DNA of 64,000 nucleotides from Pseudophaeobacter flagellatus (GCF_021228235.1 NZ_JAJQRG010000012.1:19875-83874); one strand, 5' to 3'. Counted from the stretch's first letter, positions 8,898-19,700 are shown. Notes: generated by a model not told the origin, from the letters alone. Numbers and translations: made by a program.

Positions 8898-9829
8898 GAA
8901 CCGGGGGTCTCCTTTGTGGGGTGCGGGGCGATGGTGGCCCAGTCTGCGACCAGCTGGTCTACCTGCGCCGGGGTTTGCAGCAGCGACTGCTGCACAGGGG
9001 TTCCAGCCAAGAGCCGCGCCAGGCGGCCGACATCCAGCCCGACCTCGGCAATGGCGCTGGCGGCGGCAGGGCGCAGCTGAAACGGCAGATCGGCGGCCCG
9101 CAGCAGCGCGCCCATCTCGATCAATCCGGGCTGGGCCAGGTTCAGACAGGGCGGCAGATCGGTCCGGGGCAGCAGCGCCGCCAGGATCCGGGCCAGCGCC
9201 TGTGGCCCGACATAGCTGCGCCGGGGGCTGGATCCATCCCCGAACTGATCCAGGCAAAACCCCGGCGTCCAGCCCCCCAGAATGGCGTCCAGCCCGGCGA
9301 TATTGCTAATGCGCAGCGCCGTGACCGGCACCCCCAGTTGCTGGCCCAATCTGGTGGCGCGCTGCTCCATCTCGGCCTTGGCGATGCCATAGGGCTGCAC
9401 CGGATGCAGCGGCTGATCTTCCGCTAGCAGGCCGGGCTGATTGCCATAGACCGCTGCCGAGGACGCCAGCAAAACCCGCGGCGGCTGATCGGTTCCGGGC
9501 CTGCGGGCCTGGGCCGATGCCCTGATTGTGGCCTCGGCCAGGCGGCTGTTATCGGCCAGATCGCCGCCCCGCCCCGGAATGCTGCCCGCCAGACAGAGCA
9601 CAACATCCGCCCTGGCCACCAGCGCTGCGAGGCGCGTGGGCTCTGCCAGCGGGTCAAGCACTGGATTGGCCAGGGGTCTGCTGTGGGCGTCCCGCAGCGG
9701 CTGGCGACTTTGCCAGTGCAGCTGGGCGGTGGCGGTGGTTCTCGGCGATTGCTCTGGGCACCAGAATTGGCGCAAAAGCGCCCCGATACGCCCTGAAGCG
9801 CCAAGAATGACTGTGACCGGAAAACCCAT
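8894..9829 (-). CDS. NAD-dependent epimerase/dehydratase family protein (SDR)
   Basis: A 311-residue extended SDR probably acting on a nucleotide or lipid-linked sugar. It opens MGFPVTVILGASGRIG (Rossmann GxxGxxG), and has LLASSAAVYG and YGIAKAEME (Tyr-x3-Lys) in the right order. The start at 9829 has a GAGG upstream. It is translationally coupled to the sugar transferase gene, which suggests it makes or modifies the sugar that enzyme transfers. The substrate cannot be told from sequence; it could equally be a 4-ketoreductase completing the product of the CapD-like dehydratase. Confidence 0.8.
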   Translation of the reverse strand: MGFPVTVILGASGRIGALLRQFWCPEQSPRTTATAQLHWQSRQPLRDAHSRPLANPVLDPLAEPTRLAALVARADVVLCLAGSIPGRGGDLADNSRLAEATIRASAQARRPGTDQPPRVLLASSAAVYGNQPGLLAEDQPLHPVQPYGIAKAEMEQRATRLGQQLGVPVTALRISNIAGLDAILGGWTPGFCLDQFGDGSSPRRSYVGPQALARILAALLPRTDLPPCLNLAQPGLIEMGALLRAADLPFQLRPAAASAIAEVGLDVGRLARLLAGTPVQQSLLQTPAQVDQLVADWATIAPHPTKETPGS

Positions 9830-9864
9830 TTGTCGCCTCTGTTTATTCTGGGCGCGCAGCCGTG

Positions 9865-9892
9865 TTGACGCGCCGCCCAAGCCCAGTATCTT
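9865..9892 (+). promoter_or_regulatory. Candidate sigma-70-type promoter for the export lipoprotein gene
   Basis: TTGACG (9865-9870), a 16-base spacer, and TATCTT (9887-9892), 41 bases before the ATG at 9934. It lies in the 104-base gap between the divergent SDR and export genes. Confidence 0.5.
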
Positions 9893-9933
9893 GCACAGAG
9901 CAAAAATCAAGACCATTCCCGAAAAGAGTCTCC

Positions 9934-11049
9934 ATGCGCCTTCTGTTCCCCCTGCTTGCTGCTGTCAGCCTTACCTTGTTGCCAGCGGCCTGCGGGCGTC
10001 TGCCCGGTGGGGCCCCCGCCAGCGAAGAGATCATCCAGCAATCGGGGCAGGTAGAGGCCGATTTTGCCCTCTATGCGGTCACCCGTGCCTTTTTGCCCTC
10101 GGTGGCGCAGTGGCCCGCAACGGGCAAGCAAGAGCGGCTCAACTGGATTGGGGCCAGCACCGGGGCCAAGACCCAGATCATCCAGCCCGGCGACAAGCTG
10201 ACCCTGCGGATCTGGGATAGCAGCGACAATTCCCTGCTGACCTCTACAGAACAAAAGATGGTGCAGCTGCAGGATGTGCGGGTGGCGGCCAATGGCAGCA
10301 TCTTCATGCCCTATGTGGGCAATGTGAATGTGCTGGGGCTGACCCCGGATCTGGCCCGCGAGACCCTGCAGGGCGAGCTGGAGGCCATCGTGCCCTCGGC
10401 GCAGCTGCAGCTGGACATGGCCGAGGGGCGCAACAATTCGGTTGATCTGGTCTCGGGTGTGGCGCGTCCGGGCACCTATCCGATGCCCGACCGGAATTTT
10501 TCCGTCATGGGGCTGATCTCGACCGGGGGCGGCATCAGCGCCAGTCTGAACAACCCGCAGATCCGTCTGGTGCGCGGCCAGAATATCTATGGCACCTCGG
10601 TGGATACCCTGCTGAACACCCCGCGGCTTGATACGCTGCTGCGCGGTGGCGACCGGGTCTTTGTCGAAGAAGATGCCCGCTATTTCCTGTCCTTCGGGGC
10701 CACCGGCACAGAGGATCTGCATATTTTCACCAAGGACGAGATGTCGGCAATGGATGCGATTTCGGTAGCCGGTGGTTTTCAGGATGGTCGCGCCGATCCC
10801 CAGGGGCTCTTGGTGCTGCGTGAATATGGGCCGGATGCAGTGGCCCCCGGTGTGCGGGGGCCGCGCCTGCCCCGGGTGGTCTTTACCCTGGATCTGACCT
10901 CGGCGGATGGGCTGTTTTCGGCCCGCAAGTTCCAGATCAACCCCGGAGATCTGGTGATGGCAACAGAATCGCCGATCAATGACGCGCTGACCATTTCCAA
11001 TATCATCGGCAATTTCTTTGGCGTCTTTAGCCGGGCGGGGGTTCTCTAG
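9934..11049 (+). CDS. Polysaccharide export outer-membrane lipoprotein (Wza/KpsD-like)
   Basis: A 371-residue lipoprotein expected to form the outer-membrane channel for polysaccharide. A signal peptide ends in LPAAC (Cys near residue 20). A Poly_export-type domain follows (GDKLTLRIWD, then GSIFMPYVGNVNVLGLT), then SLBB-like segments (SGVARPGTYPM). The ATG at 9934 has AAAGAG upstream; the frame is open further 5' but that part has no signal sequence. It diverges from the initiating transferase unit. Because the window also encodes a Kps-type ABC exporter, it may partner with it as a KpsD-like protein. No Wzc/Wzy/Wzx is visible. Confidence 0.88.
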   Translation: MRLLFPLLAAVSLTLLPAACGRLPGGAPASEEIIQQSGQVEADFALYAVTRAFLPSVAQWPATGKQERLNWIGASTGAKTQIIQPGDKLTLRIWDSSDNSLLTSTEQKMVQLQDVRVAANGSIFMPYVGNVNVLGLTPDLARETLQGELEAIVPSAQLQLDMAEGRNNSVDLVSGVARPGTYPMPDRNFSVMGLISTGGGISASLNNPQIRLVRGQNIYGTSVDTLLNTPRLDTLLRGGDRVFVEEDARYFLSFGATGTEDLHIFTKDEMSAMDAISVAGGFQDGRADPQGLLVLREYGPDAVAPGVRGPRLPRVVFTLDLTSADGLFSARKFQINPGDLVMATESPINDALTISNIIGNFFGVFSRAGVL

Positions 11050-11271
11050 GGGCTGACCCGGGACCGCTCGCCTGGCCAAAGAGCCGGGGCACCCCCTGGG
11101 GTGTGGCGGGTCTGGGTGCTGCAAAATTGCCCTAGTGTGAAAAATACTTAAAGTTTTTGCCTTTTTCCGCTAATCCTGTGCAGGTTTAGTAGATGATGTG
11201 GCAAGGCCCAGCCGGGCGAACGGGCTGGCAGTCAGACGGGCGGTTTGACTGGGCTGAAGCTATTAGGAAAA

Positions 11272-11712
11272 ATGGATTTGAAAATGCGCGTTTCTATCAG
11301 ATCATTGGCCTTTGGCCTGGCGCTGGGTGGCCTGACGCTGGGGGGGCTGACTGCCGCTTCGGCCCTGACCATCGATCCGGTGCAGCAGCATAATTCCAGC
11401 GCGGTCTGGTTTGAAAACTGGTCGGGCCTCAGCAACGCCACACTGGTGGTTGCCGCCCCCAATGGCGCGGTCAGCGAAGTTTTTTCCGCCTCTGGCACCC
11501 CGGTCTATGAACTGGACCGCGACGAGGTGCTGGACGGCATCTATCGTTATGAGTTGAAGGCGGCCACCGATGAGACGGTTGAAATCGTCAACCCTACCGA
11601 CAATGGCCGGGGAGAGGTCGCCAGCTCGAAGGCCAAACCTTTTTACATGAACGGGTCTTTTATGGTATCGCGCGGGGTGATTGTTACCCCGGAAGAGATC
11701 CAGGAAGACTAA
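11272..11712 (+). CDS. Exported protein of unknown function
   Basis: A 146-residue protein with a signal peptide (hydrophobic run about residues 10-28, cleavage after TAASA). The mature part is acidic, without cysteines, and I recognise no family in it. The start at 11272 is preferred because AGGA lies just upstream; ATG at 11284 is the alternative. It lies 222 bases after the export lipoprotein gene and 55 bases before the tail-fibre-like gene on the same strand, so it may belong to one unit of cell-surface proteins with the latter. Confidence 0.65.
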   Translation: MDLKMRVSIRSLAFGLALGGLTLGGLTAASALTIDPVQQHNSSAVWFENWSGLSNATLVVAAPNGAVSEVFSASGTPVYELDRDEVLDGIYRYELKAATDETVEIVNPTDNGRGEVASSKAKPFYMNGSFMVSRGVIVTPEEIQED

Positions 11713-11767
11713 GTCGATGACGCCAGGCCACGCAGTCAGATCTGCGCAGCACCAAAGAGGATATAGT

Positions 11768-12958
11768 ATGACAGTTTCATTCCAGCGCAGCCTGATCACA
11801 GGCATCAGTTCCCTAGGCCTGATGGCGGGGGCTCTGGGTCTGTCAACAGGGGTGGCGCAGGCGGATCAGGTGTTCACTGACGACGTGATCGCGGACGGCA
11901 GTATCTGCGTCGGGATGGATTGCGTCAATGGGGAAAGCTTTGGCTTTGAGACCATTCGCCTGAAGGAAAACAATCTGCGTATTCGCGCCATGGATACCTC
12001 AACCGCCGGCAGCTTTCCCACCAATGACTGGCAGCTGACCTTCAACGACAGCGCAAACGGCGGGCAGGAAAAGTTCTCCATCGATGACCTTGATAACAAT
12101 CGCACCCCCTTTACCATCGAGGCCAAGGCGCCATCGAATAGTCTGTATGTGGATGCCAGCGGCCGCATCGGCCTGGGCACCTTCAACCCGGTCGTTGAAG
12201 CCCATGTCGTGGATGGCGATACGCCGACGCTGCGGCTTGAGCAGGATGGCTCCTCCGGCTTCACCCCACAGACCTGGGATCTGGCCAGCAACGAGACCAA
12301 CTTCTTTATCCGCGATGCCACCAATGGCAGCCTCCTGCCTTTCAGGATCCGCCCCTCGGCGCCGACCAATGCGCTGTATATCGATACGGACGGTGATATT
12401 GGCCTGGGGACCGCTTCCCCCAATGCCAAGCTGCATCTGGTAAGTGGCAATATTAATGTTGAAAACGGCGATCTTAGTGTCGCTGGCAACGGGACGACGG
12501 GCGGCACGATCAATATCTCCAATGCGGGGACCACCTCGTTGATCATGTCTGACAGCAGTGACCCCGGTCCCGATTTGAAAATGGTCCTGGCTGGCGGCAC
12601 CTTCCGCCTGTCTTTTGACGGCACCGGCGATGCCGAGCTGGAGCTGGATGAAGCCGGCAATGTGACTATTCCCGGCAGTCTGATCACCACCGGCGGCGGT
12701 GGCGCCTGTACGGCGGCTGATCCCTGTGATGCTGTCTTTGACCCCGAAGCCTATCAGGTGCCTTCGATCGAAGAGCACGCGGCGCAGATGTGGGCAGACA
12801 AGCACCTGCCAGCGGTGGGGCCAACCGGTCCGGATGCGCCGATCAATGTTTCACTGAAGATGCTGCGGATGCTGAACGAGCTGGAAACCGCACATATCTA
12901 CATCGAACAGTTGAACACCCGGATTTCAGAACTGGAAACCCACCTGCAAGGGGGCTGA
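11768..12958 (+). CDS. Exported tail-fibre-like protein with C-terminal coiled coil
   Basis: A 396-residue protein with a signal peptide (MTVSFQRS..., cleavage after VAQA). The mature part has two similar segments built around SLYVDASGRIGLGT and ALYIDTDGDIGLGTASPNAKLHL, a repeat style known from phage tail fibres and bacterial surface fibres. A Cys-containing loop and a short coiled coil (LNTRISELETHLQ) end the protein. The start has AGAGG seven bases upstream. A fibre-like protein at 59487-60671 shares the LGTASP motif. An exported trimeric-fibre-like surface protein is the likely role; no catalytic motif is visible. Confidence 0.7.
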   Translation: MTVSFQRSLITGISSLGLMAGALGLSTGVAQADQVFTDDVIADGSICVGMDCVNGESFGFETIRLKENNLRIRAMDTSTAGSFPTNDWQLTFNDSANGGQEKFSIDDLDNNRTPFTIEAKAPSNSLYVDASGRIGLGTFNPVVEAHVVDGDTPTLRLEQDGSSGFTPQTWDLASNETNFFIRDATNGSLLPFRIRPSAPTNALYIDTDGDIGLGTASPNAKLHLVSGNINVENGDLSVAGNGTTGGTINISNAGTTSLIMSDSSDPGPDLKMVLAGGTFRLSFDGTGDAELELDEAGNVTIPGSLITTGGGGACTAADPCDAVFDPEAYQVPSIEEHAAQMWADKHLPAVGPTGPDAPINVSLKMLRMLNELETAHIYIEQLNTRISELETHLQGG

Positions 12959-13159
12959 TCCCGGCGGCCGCCCCAGGCTCTGGTCCGATTGTGGTTGAGT
13001 CTCGGGTGGCCCGTGTTTTGGCCAGAAGTCTGGCCGGATCGGCTGCGCCTTTCCAACCCTGCGCTTTGCCGTTTGCCCCCCCCCTTGCCCTCTTGCCTCC
13101 AGGTCCCCGGCTCCCGCCTGCCCGGCAGAAGTCTCAGCCACCTGTATTTTCTACAAAAG

Positions 13160-16100
13160 ATGAGATCCCCCATGCCAGCCAGCCCCCAGTCTCAGCCCCA
13201 GTCCCAATCTGCTTCGTCTTTTGGCCCTGGTCTAACGGCGGTGGCGCCCTCTGGTCTGCGGCTGGGGCTGGCGCTGTTGCTTCTGGTGGTGATCACCCTG
13301 CTGTTCTGGACCGGATCACGCTATCCGGCGCTGAATGAAAAGCTGATGATGTCTGGCGCGATCCAGCTCGAAGATCCGCTGAGCTTTGAGGCAAAATACC
13401 AGCTGACCGAGACCATGGGGATCGCGGAGCGGGTGTTCTACACCACCCTGAACTGGATCAATACCAACAAGAAGGGCATGACCTTCGGCATTCTCTTTGC
13501 CGCCAGCTTCATGACCGCGCTTGGCTATCTGCGCCGCCGTGCCTTTCAAAGCGGGCTGGCCAATGCGCTGTTGGGGCTGTTCATCGGCGTGCCCTTGGGG
13601 GTCTGCGCCAATTGTGCCGCGCCGATTGGCCGGGGGCTACATGCCTCGGGGATGCGGGTCGAGACGGTTTTGGCCACGATGGTGGCCTCGCCCACCCTCA
13701 ACTTTGTGGTGCTGACCATGCTGCTGGCACTGGTGCCCTTTTATATGGTGGTGGTGAAGGTCGCGATCAGCCTGCTGGTGATCCTGGTGGTGGTGCCGCT
13801 GATCTGCCGGGCCCTGCCCCAAGCTGCGGTCGATCAGGCGGCAGCGGAACAGGGGCCGCCCAATGCACCCGCGCAGCAGCCCTGGAGCGCCGCCGAACTG
13901 GCCCCCGCAGCAACAGCGGCGGCCAAGCCCGAGGGGCTGCTGCGCGCGGTGCTTGGCGTTGCCTGGGCCTATCTGGGCAACCTGTGGTATATTGTGCGCC
14001 TCACTGTGCCCTTGATGCTGGCGGCGGGATTTCTGGGGGCGCTGGTCGCGACCCTGCTGCCGTCAAGCCTGATCACTGGCCTGCCCTTCGGGCTGGGGGC
14101 CTTGCTGCTGATTGCTGCGGTGGGGCTGTTCCTGCCGGTGCCCATTGGATTTGACGTGGTGCTCTGCGGGGTGCTGATCGCCAGCGGGTTGGCGCAGGGC
14201 TATGTCATGGCGCTCTTGATCACCCTGGGCAGTTTTTCGATCTATTCCTTCTTTATCATCCGCCAGATGCTGGGGCTGCGGGTTGCGGCGCAGATGGCCG
14301 GGGTGCTGGCGCTGCTGGGTATTCTGGCCGGGGCCGGGGCGCAGAGCTATCACAACTGGCAAAGCCAGCGGGCGCTGGAGATGCTGTTGCAGGGCGCGGC
14401 CGAGCCCCTCGCACCTGCCGCAGAGATCGCAGGCGGCGGGCTGTTCTGGGGCGCGGCCCAGGCGGCGACGCTGGATCCACAGGTCACCACGCCGGATGCC
14501 GCTGACATCAGCCTCACCGCCAGCGCCCTGGCGCCGCCCTCGCCTGCGGCCGACACCCTGTTCACCCGCGCCGAGGCCCGCAGCTTTGGCATCGACAAGC
14601 CGCTGGAATTTTCCATGCGCGATATGTGGCCCCCCTTCTGGGAGGGCCGCAGCCTGTCTTCGGGTGATCTGGACGGGGACGGCGATATAGACCTGGTGCT
14701 GGCCTCGACCGAAGCCGGGCTTTATCTTTATGAAAACGATGGCAGCGGCCAGTTTTCCCGCCTTGCCCTGGACCCGGCGGCGCAGGCCGAGCTGGCAGCG
14801 CTGACGGATCTGTCGATTTTCAACGCGGTCCTGGTGGATATCGACAATGACGGCTGGCTGGATCTGTTCCTTGCCAGCTATCTCAAGGGCAACTTCTGGT
14901 GGCGCAACCATCAGGGCCGGTTTGGCGACAGCCCGCTGCAGGTGGTGCAGGGCAGCGAAGAGACCCCGCTTGCCATGGCGCTGAGCTTTGCCGATCTGGA
15001 CCGCGACGGCTATCTGGATCTCGGCCTCGGCAACTGGGCGGCGGGCTGGTATCGCCGCATTCCGGGCGAGGAATCCCGCAACCGGCTGGTCTTTAACCCC
15101 GATGGCCGCCTGGATGGCAAGACCGCCCAGGACCTGCCCGGCATTCCCGGCGAAACCCTGTCGCTGCTGTTCAGCGATTTTGACGGCGATGGGATGCAGG
15201 ATCTGATTGTCGGCAATGATTTTGATATCCCCGATTATTTCTATCGCGGCGATGGCGCAGGGGGGATGCGTATGTTGACCCAGCCCGAGGGGCTGATCCC
15301 GCATACGCCAACCACCACCATGTCGGTGGCGGTGGCAGATCTGTTCAACGATGGCACCCCCGATATCTACATGGCGCAGATCGCCGGGCGCTCTTCCGGG
15401 GTGTCTGATCGGCTGAACATGCAGCCGCTGGCGCAGTACTGCGATGCGATCGAGCACCCGGCCAGCAAGGCCACCTGCGAGCAGAATATGGCGATCAAGG
15501 CCTGGTATAAATCGGGCAACCGTTTTGATCCTTCTTATGCCAGCCGCTGTCAGCAATTGCAGGGGCGCAACCAAGAGGCGTGCAAAGCCATGCTGATCAA
15601 GGATCTGGCGATCCAGAAACGCGATCCCGCGCTCTGTGCCCTGATCCCAGAGCATCAGCCGGTGCCGCGGGCCTATTGCGACCTGCATTTCAAACCGGCG
15701 CGCGCGCCCCTGGCGGCAGAAATTGCCCTGACCCATCCGCAGATCCTGCGGGCCAATGTGCTGCTGGAATGGCAGGCGGCCAGCGCCGGGACCGCCGGGC
15801 GCTACGCTGATACCGCAGCCACACGCGGGCTGGAGGTCGGCGGCTGGAGCTGGGACACCAAGGTGGCGGATTTTGATCTGGATGGCTGGCAGGATCTCTA
15901 TATCGTCAATGGCACCTGGGTGCCCAATGAGGTCTCGCCCTCCAACCTCTATTTCAAGAATGACGGCCAGGGCGGTTTTGCCGAAGCCTCGCGGGCAGCG
16001 GGGCTGGAGGATCACCTGATGACAGCCGCAGCCAGCCAGTTTGACATCGACGGGGATGGCGATCTTGATCTGGTGACCCATCCGGTGAACGGGCCGGTGG

Positions 16101-16399
16101 CGCTGTTTCGCAACAGCGCCCAGGCCCCACGACTGGCGATGCAGCTAGAGGATCTGAGGGGCAACCGCGCCGCAATCGGCGCCCGGGTCACCCTGGAAAT
16201 GGCGGATGGCAGCCAGCAGATGCGCGAGATCCAGCTTGGCGGTGGTTTCATGAGCTACGATGCGCCCCGACTGCATTTTGGCCTGGGAGAAAACGGCGCG
16301 GCCAGCGCTGTCAGCATCCGCTGGCCTGATGGCAGCGAGACCCGTATCGAAGGCCCCCTGCGCGCCGGTAACCTCTATCAGATCAGCCGCCAGCGCTAG
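13160..16399 (+). CDS. Permease (DUF318/ArsP-like) fused to FG-GAP repeats and ASPIC/UnbV domain
   Basis: About 1079 residues. The N-terminal ~420 residues form a polytopic membrane domain of the predicted-permease (DUF318/ArsP_1-like) type, with the signature GVCANCAAPIGRGLHASG at about 147-165. The C-terminal ~600 residues carry FG-GAP/VCBS-type calcium-binding loops (DLDGDGDIDL, DIDNDGWLDL, DFDGDGMQDL, DIDGDGDLDL). A six-cysteine insert lies at about 760-840, and an ASPIC/UnbV-like end (SIRWPDGSET) closes it. The propeller would lie on the periplasmic or outer side, the permease in the inner membrane. The start is uncertain: ATG 13160 or 13172. The transported substrate is unknown. Confidence 0.75.
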   Translation: MRSPMPASPQSQPQSQSASSFGPGLTAVAPSGLRLGLALLLLVVITLLFWTGSRYPALNEKLMMSGAIQLEDPLSFEAKYQLTETMGIAERVFYTTLNWINTNKKGMTFGILFAASFMTALGYLRRRAFQSGLANALLGLFIGVPLGVCANCAAPIGRGLHASGMRVETVLATMVASPTLNFVVLTMLLALVPFYMVVVKVAISLLVILVVVPLICRALPQAAVDQAAAEQGPPNAPAQQPWSAAELAPAATAAAKPEGLLRAVLGVAWAYLGNLWYIVRLTVPLMLAAGFLGALVATLLPSSLITGLPFGLGALLLIAAVGLFLPVPIGFDVVLCGVLIASGLAQGYVMALLITLGSFSIYSFFIIRQMLGLRVAAQMAGVLALLGILAGAGAQSYHNWQSQRALEMLLQGAAEPLAPAAEIAGGGLFWGAAQAATLDPQVTTPDAADISLTASALAPPSPAADTLFTRAEARSFGIDKPLEFSMRDMWPPFWEGRSLSSGDLDGDGDIDLVLASTEAGLYLYENDGSGQFSRLALDPAAQAELAALTDLSIFNAVLVDIDNDGWLDLFLASYLKGNFWWRNHQGRFGDSPLQVVQGSEETPLAMALSFADLDRDGYLDLGLGNWAAGWYRRIPGEESRNRLVFNPDGRLDGKTAQDLPGIPGETLSLLFSDFDGDGMQDLIVGNDFDIPDYFYRGDGAGGMRMLTQPEGLIPHTPTTTMSVAVADLFNDGTPDIYMAQIAGRSSGVSDRLNMQPLAQYCDAIEHPASKATCEQNMAIKAWYKSGNRFDPSYASRCQQLQGRNQEACKAMLIKDLAIQKRDPALCALIPEHQPVPRAYCDLHFKPARAPLAAEIALTHPQILRANVLLEWQAASAGTAGRYADTAATRGLEVGGWSWDTKVADFDLDGWQDLYIVNGTWVPNEVSPSNLYFKNDGQGGFAEASRAAGLEDHLMTAAASQFDIDGDGDLDLVTHPVNGPVALFRNSAQAPRLAMQLEDLRGNRAAIGARVTLEMADGSQQMREIQLGGGFMSYDAPRLHFGLGENGAASAVSIRWPDGSETRIEGPLRAGNLYQISRQR

Positions 16400-16717
16400 G
16401 GGCTGATCTGGGCTGCAACTGGCTGGCAACCGGGCTGCACCTGGGCCCCTCTGGCTGGCGGCTTGTCCTGAAAAACCACCGTCTGTGCCCCCCCCCCCGC
16501 GGTGCGGCTGTTGCCTGCCATTTGCGGCTGACGGCTGGCAACACCCTGGGTTGTGTCGGCGGAAAATGGCCAATCTGCGACACTCGCCTAAAAATTCGCC
16601 TTTCTGAAAATGCACCATTGCTGCCCATTGCTGCCCCGCCGTAGGCTTGCGGCACCCCTGCAGGTTGTCGCAGGCGGGGCATTGCAGACCATCACTTCTG
16701 ATATTTCGGGATATTCT
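16400..16717 (+). other. Intergenic leader of the giant adhesin with an 11-base C tract
   Basis: No gene is supported here. The region contains C11 at 16488-16498, about 220 bases before the adhesin start, and presumably the adhesin promoter. Confidence 0.5.
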
Positions 16718-19700
16718 ATGACCAGCCTTTTGCGCCGTTTTTCATGCCTCTGCTTTGTATTGTGCCTTGGGCTTGTACCGGCGATGATCCTGAGTTCGGG
16801 TGTCGCCAGGGCTGCTCCGGTGGGGCCTGATTTCTCGTTGCAGTTCAGCCCCAATAGTATCTCCTCCGGCGGGCAGTCGGTGCTGACCTTTACCATCGAC
16901 AACACCAGCGGAACGGCGGCGCAGGATCTGGCCTTTAACGGCACCCTGCCCGCAGGGGTCACCATTGCCAGCGGCAGTCAGAGCAACAGCTGCAACAGCA
17001 GCAGCCTCAGCGCCACGGCGGGCGGCGACACCATCAGCCTGAGCGGCGGACGTCTCGGCAATGGCGAATCCTGCACAGTATCCCTGCCCGTCAATTCCAG
17101 CACAGCGGGGACCCATACCTTCACCACGGGGGATCTGACCTCTGATCTGGGCAATAGCGGCCCCGCCAGTGATGATCTGACGGTCACCGCCAGCACCACC
17201 AACTTTATCACCTCTATCAGCCCCACAGCGGTAGATCCCGGCAGCTCTGCCACCTTGAGCCTGTCTTTTGACATTGTGGTCCCCACGGGTGGGACCTCCA
17301 GTGAATGGCGCTCTTCCTATCTGACCCTGGACCTGCCCACAGGGGTGGAGTTTGCCACGCCGCTGAATAACACATCAAGCGGCTGTAGTGGCACCTTCGC
17401 GGCAGATCGCGATGCTGGTACCTTAAGCTTTACCGGCGATCAGCTGCAAACGGCGGGCACCTATAGCTGTACGGTCAGTTCAGTGCTGACAGGGGGTGCT
17501 TCGGATGACTACCAGCTGAGCAGCAATCTCATCATCCGCAATGCGTTTGGGAGCCCGCTCAGTACAGAGACCAAAACCACCGCCTTCACCGTGAATAGCC
17601 TGCCGACAGATGGCATTGGCTTGTTCAAGAGCTTTGATGTCGCACAGGCGGGGGCGGGCGAGACCGTGACCCTCAGCTTTGTGCTGCAGAACACCAGCCG
17701 CAGCGGCAGCGCCACCAATATCAGCTTTAGCGATGACCTGGATGCGATGTTGTCGGGGCTGACCGCCACTGCCCTGCCCCCAGATGAGTTCTGCGGGGCC
17801 GAATCCAGCCTGACCGGCAGCAGCAACCTGACCCTGAGTGGCGCCACGCTGGCCTCGGGCGACAGTTGTACCTTTGATGTTTCGGTGCTGATCCCGGCCG
17901 GGGCTACCAGTGGCAGCTATCTCAATGTCACCAGCGCGGTGACCGCCACGCTGGATGGCGCTCCCTATACCGGCGGCACCGCCTCTACCACGCTGTCGGT
18001 GCTGGGCGATGGCGGCCAGGGCGCCAGCCTGAGCAAACAGGTGGTCAATAATCCGGTTGCCCCCGGTGGCAGCGCCACCCTGCGCTATACGCTGAGCAAT
18101 CCCAATTCGGCGCAGGCCTTGACGGATATCGCCTTTCAGGAGGTCATCACCGATATCACCGGGGCCAATTCCATCTCGATTGCGACCCTGCCAGCAGACG
18201 GCAGCTGCGGCGGGGGCAGCACCTTTAACCTAAGCTTCCCGGCGTTTGATACCTTTGGAATGCAGGTGAGTGGCGCTGACCTCGCGGTTGGCGAGACCTG
18301 CAGCTTTGATCTGATCCTGGACGTGGATGCAAGCGTGCCGCCAAGCAGCTATCCCTTCAGCACCGGAGAGGTCAGCGCAACGGTCAATGGCAATTCAGTC
18401 ACGACGGCAGCGGCCAGCGCGACACTGGATGTCGAAGGCGGCGCCAATCTCAACTTTTCCAAGACTTTTGCCGCCGATATTCTGGGGGCAGGTCAAAGCA
18501 CAACCCTGACCTTTACCATGTCCAGCGCGGCGGAATCGCCCAATACGGCCACCGGGCTTAGCTTTACCGATGATCTGGCGGCTTTTGCCAGCGGCACCAC
18601 GCTGACCATTGACAGCAGCACCTGTACCGGCAGCACCAGCCTGTCTGCGGGCAATTCCATGCTCACCTATAGCGGGGGCAGCCTGGATCCCGGCGGCAGT
18701 TGCACCATCGAGACCACGGTGACGCTGGATGCGGGGGTGGTGGCCAATACCTATACCAATACCACCAGCCCCCTGACCGGCAGTGCCGGTGGCAAGACGA
18801 CAACGGCGGCGGCGGCCACGGATTCGATCGAAATCCTGGTGGCCCAGGCGCTGAACCTCAGCGCCTCCTTTGACATCACCGATCCCCTGCCCAGCGAAGA
18901 GATCACCCTGACCTATCGGCTGAGCAACCCGGACAGCACCTATACCTATTCCGCCATCAACTTTACTGACAACTACTCTCAGGCCCTGTCCGGTCTGGCG
19001 GTCGCCGCGCTGCCCACCGCAGGGTTCTGCGGCGGCGGCTCTGCCAGCGGCACCACAACCGGGGTCTTCACCGGCATGTCGCTGGCACCAGGGGCAAACT
19101 GCGATATCGCTGTCACCCTGACCGTGCCCTCAGGGGCCGCCGATGGCAGCTATATGACGGCCACCACCGCCGTCCGCGCAACCCTGAACGGCGGCACTGT
19201 CACTCTTGACAATATGCTGGCCAACTTTGCAGTCGACAGCACCCTGGTCAGCCTGAGCAAATCCTACGCCAGCACCCCAACCGCCCCCGGGGACAGCGTC
19301 GTGGTGAATTACACGCTGAGCAATGACAGCAGCCGGGCGCTGACCTCCATCGCCTTTAGCGATGATCTGGACGCGCAGCTCAGCGGGCTTGCCTCTACCT
19401 CCGGGAGCCAGTCCAATATCTGTGGCTCGGGATCATCGCTCAGCGGCACCGGAATGCTGAGCTTTGCAAACGGCACTCTGGTCGCAGGCGCCAGCTGCAG
19501 CTTCAGCGTCACGCAGGTGGTGCCCGGCGGCAGCAGTGCCAATGTCTATGCCGGCACCACCACCAGCGTGACGGCCGAGGCCAGCGGGCTGGCAGTGACC
19601 GGGCCAGCGGCCGCAGCGGATCTGACCGTCAGCGCCTTTGCGCTGCCCAGTTTCGTCAAGAGCTTTGCCGATCCGGTTTTGGGCGCCGGTGGCAGCACCA

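Noticed and set aside
8898..9257. Upstream extension of the sugar transferase frame to 9257
   Set aside because: The extension is antisense-like sequence inside the coupled SDR gene; ATG 8897 has AAGGAGA and begins the membrane helix.
14063..16081. Long minus-strand open frame (about 670 codons) opposite the permease/FG-GAP gene
   Set aside because: It is an antisense shadow of a high-GC gene: the plus-strand frame has coherent membrane, FG-GAP and UnbV features, the minus frame has none.
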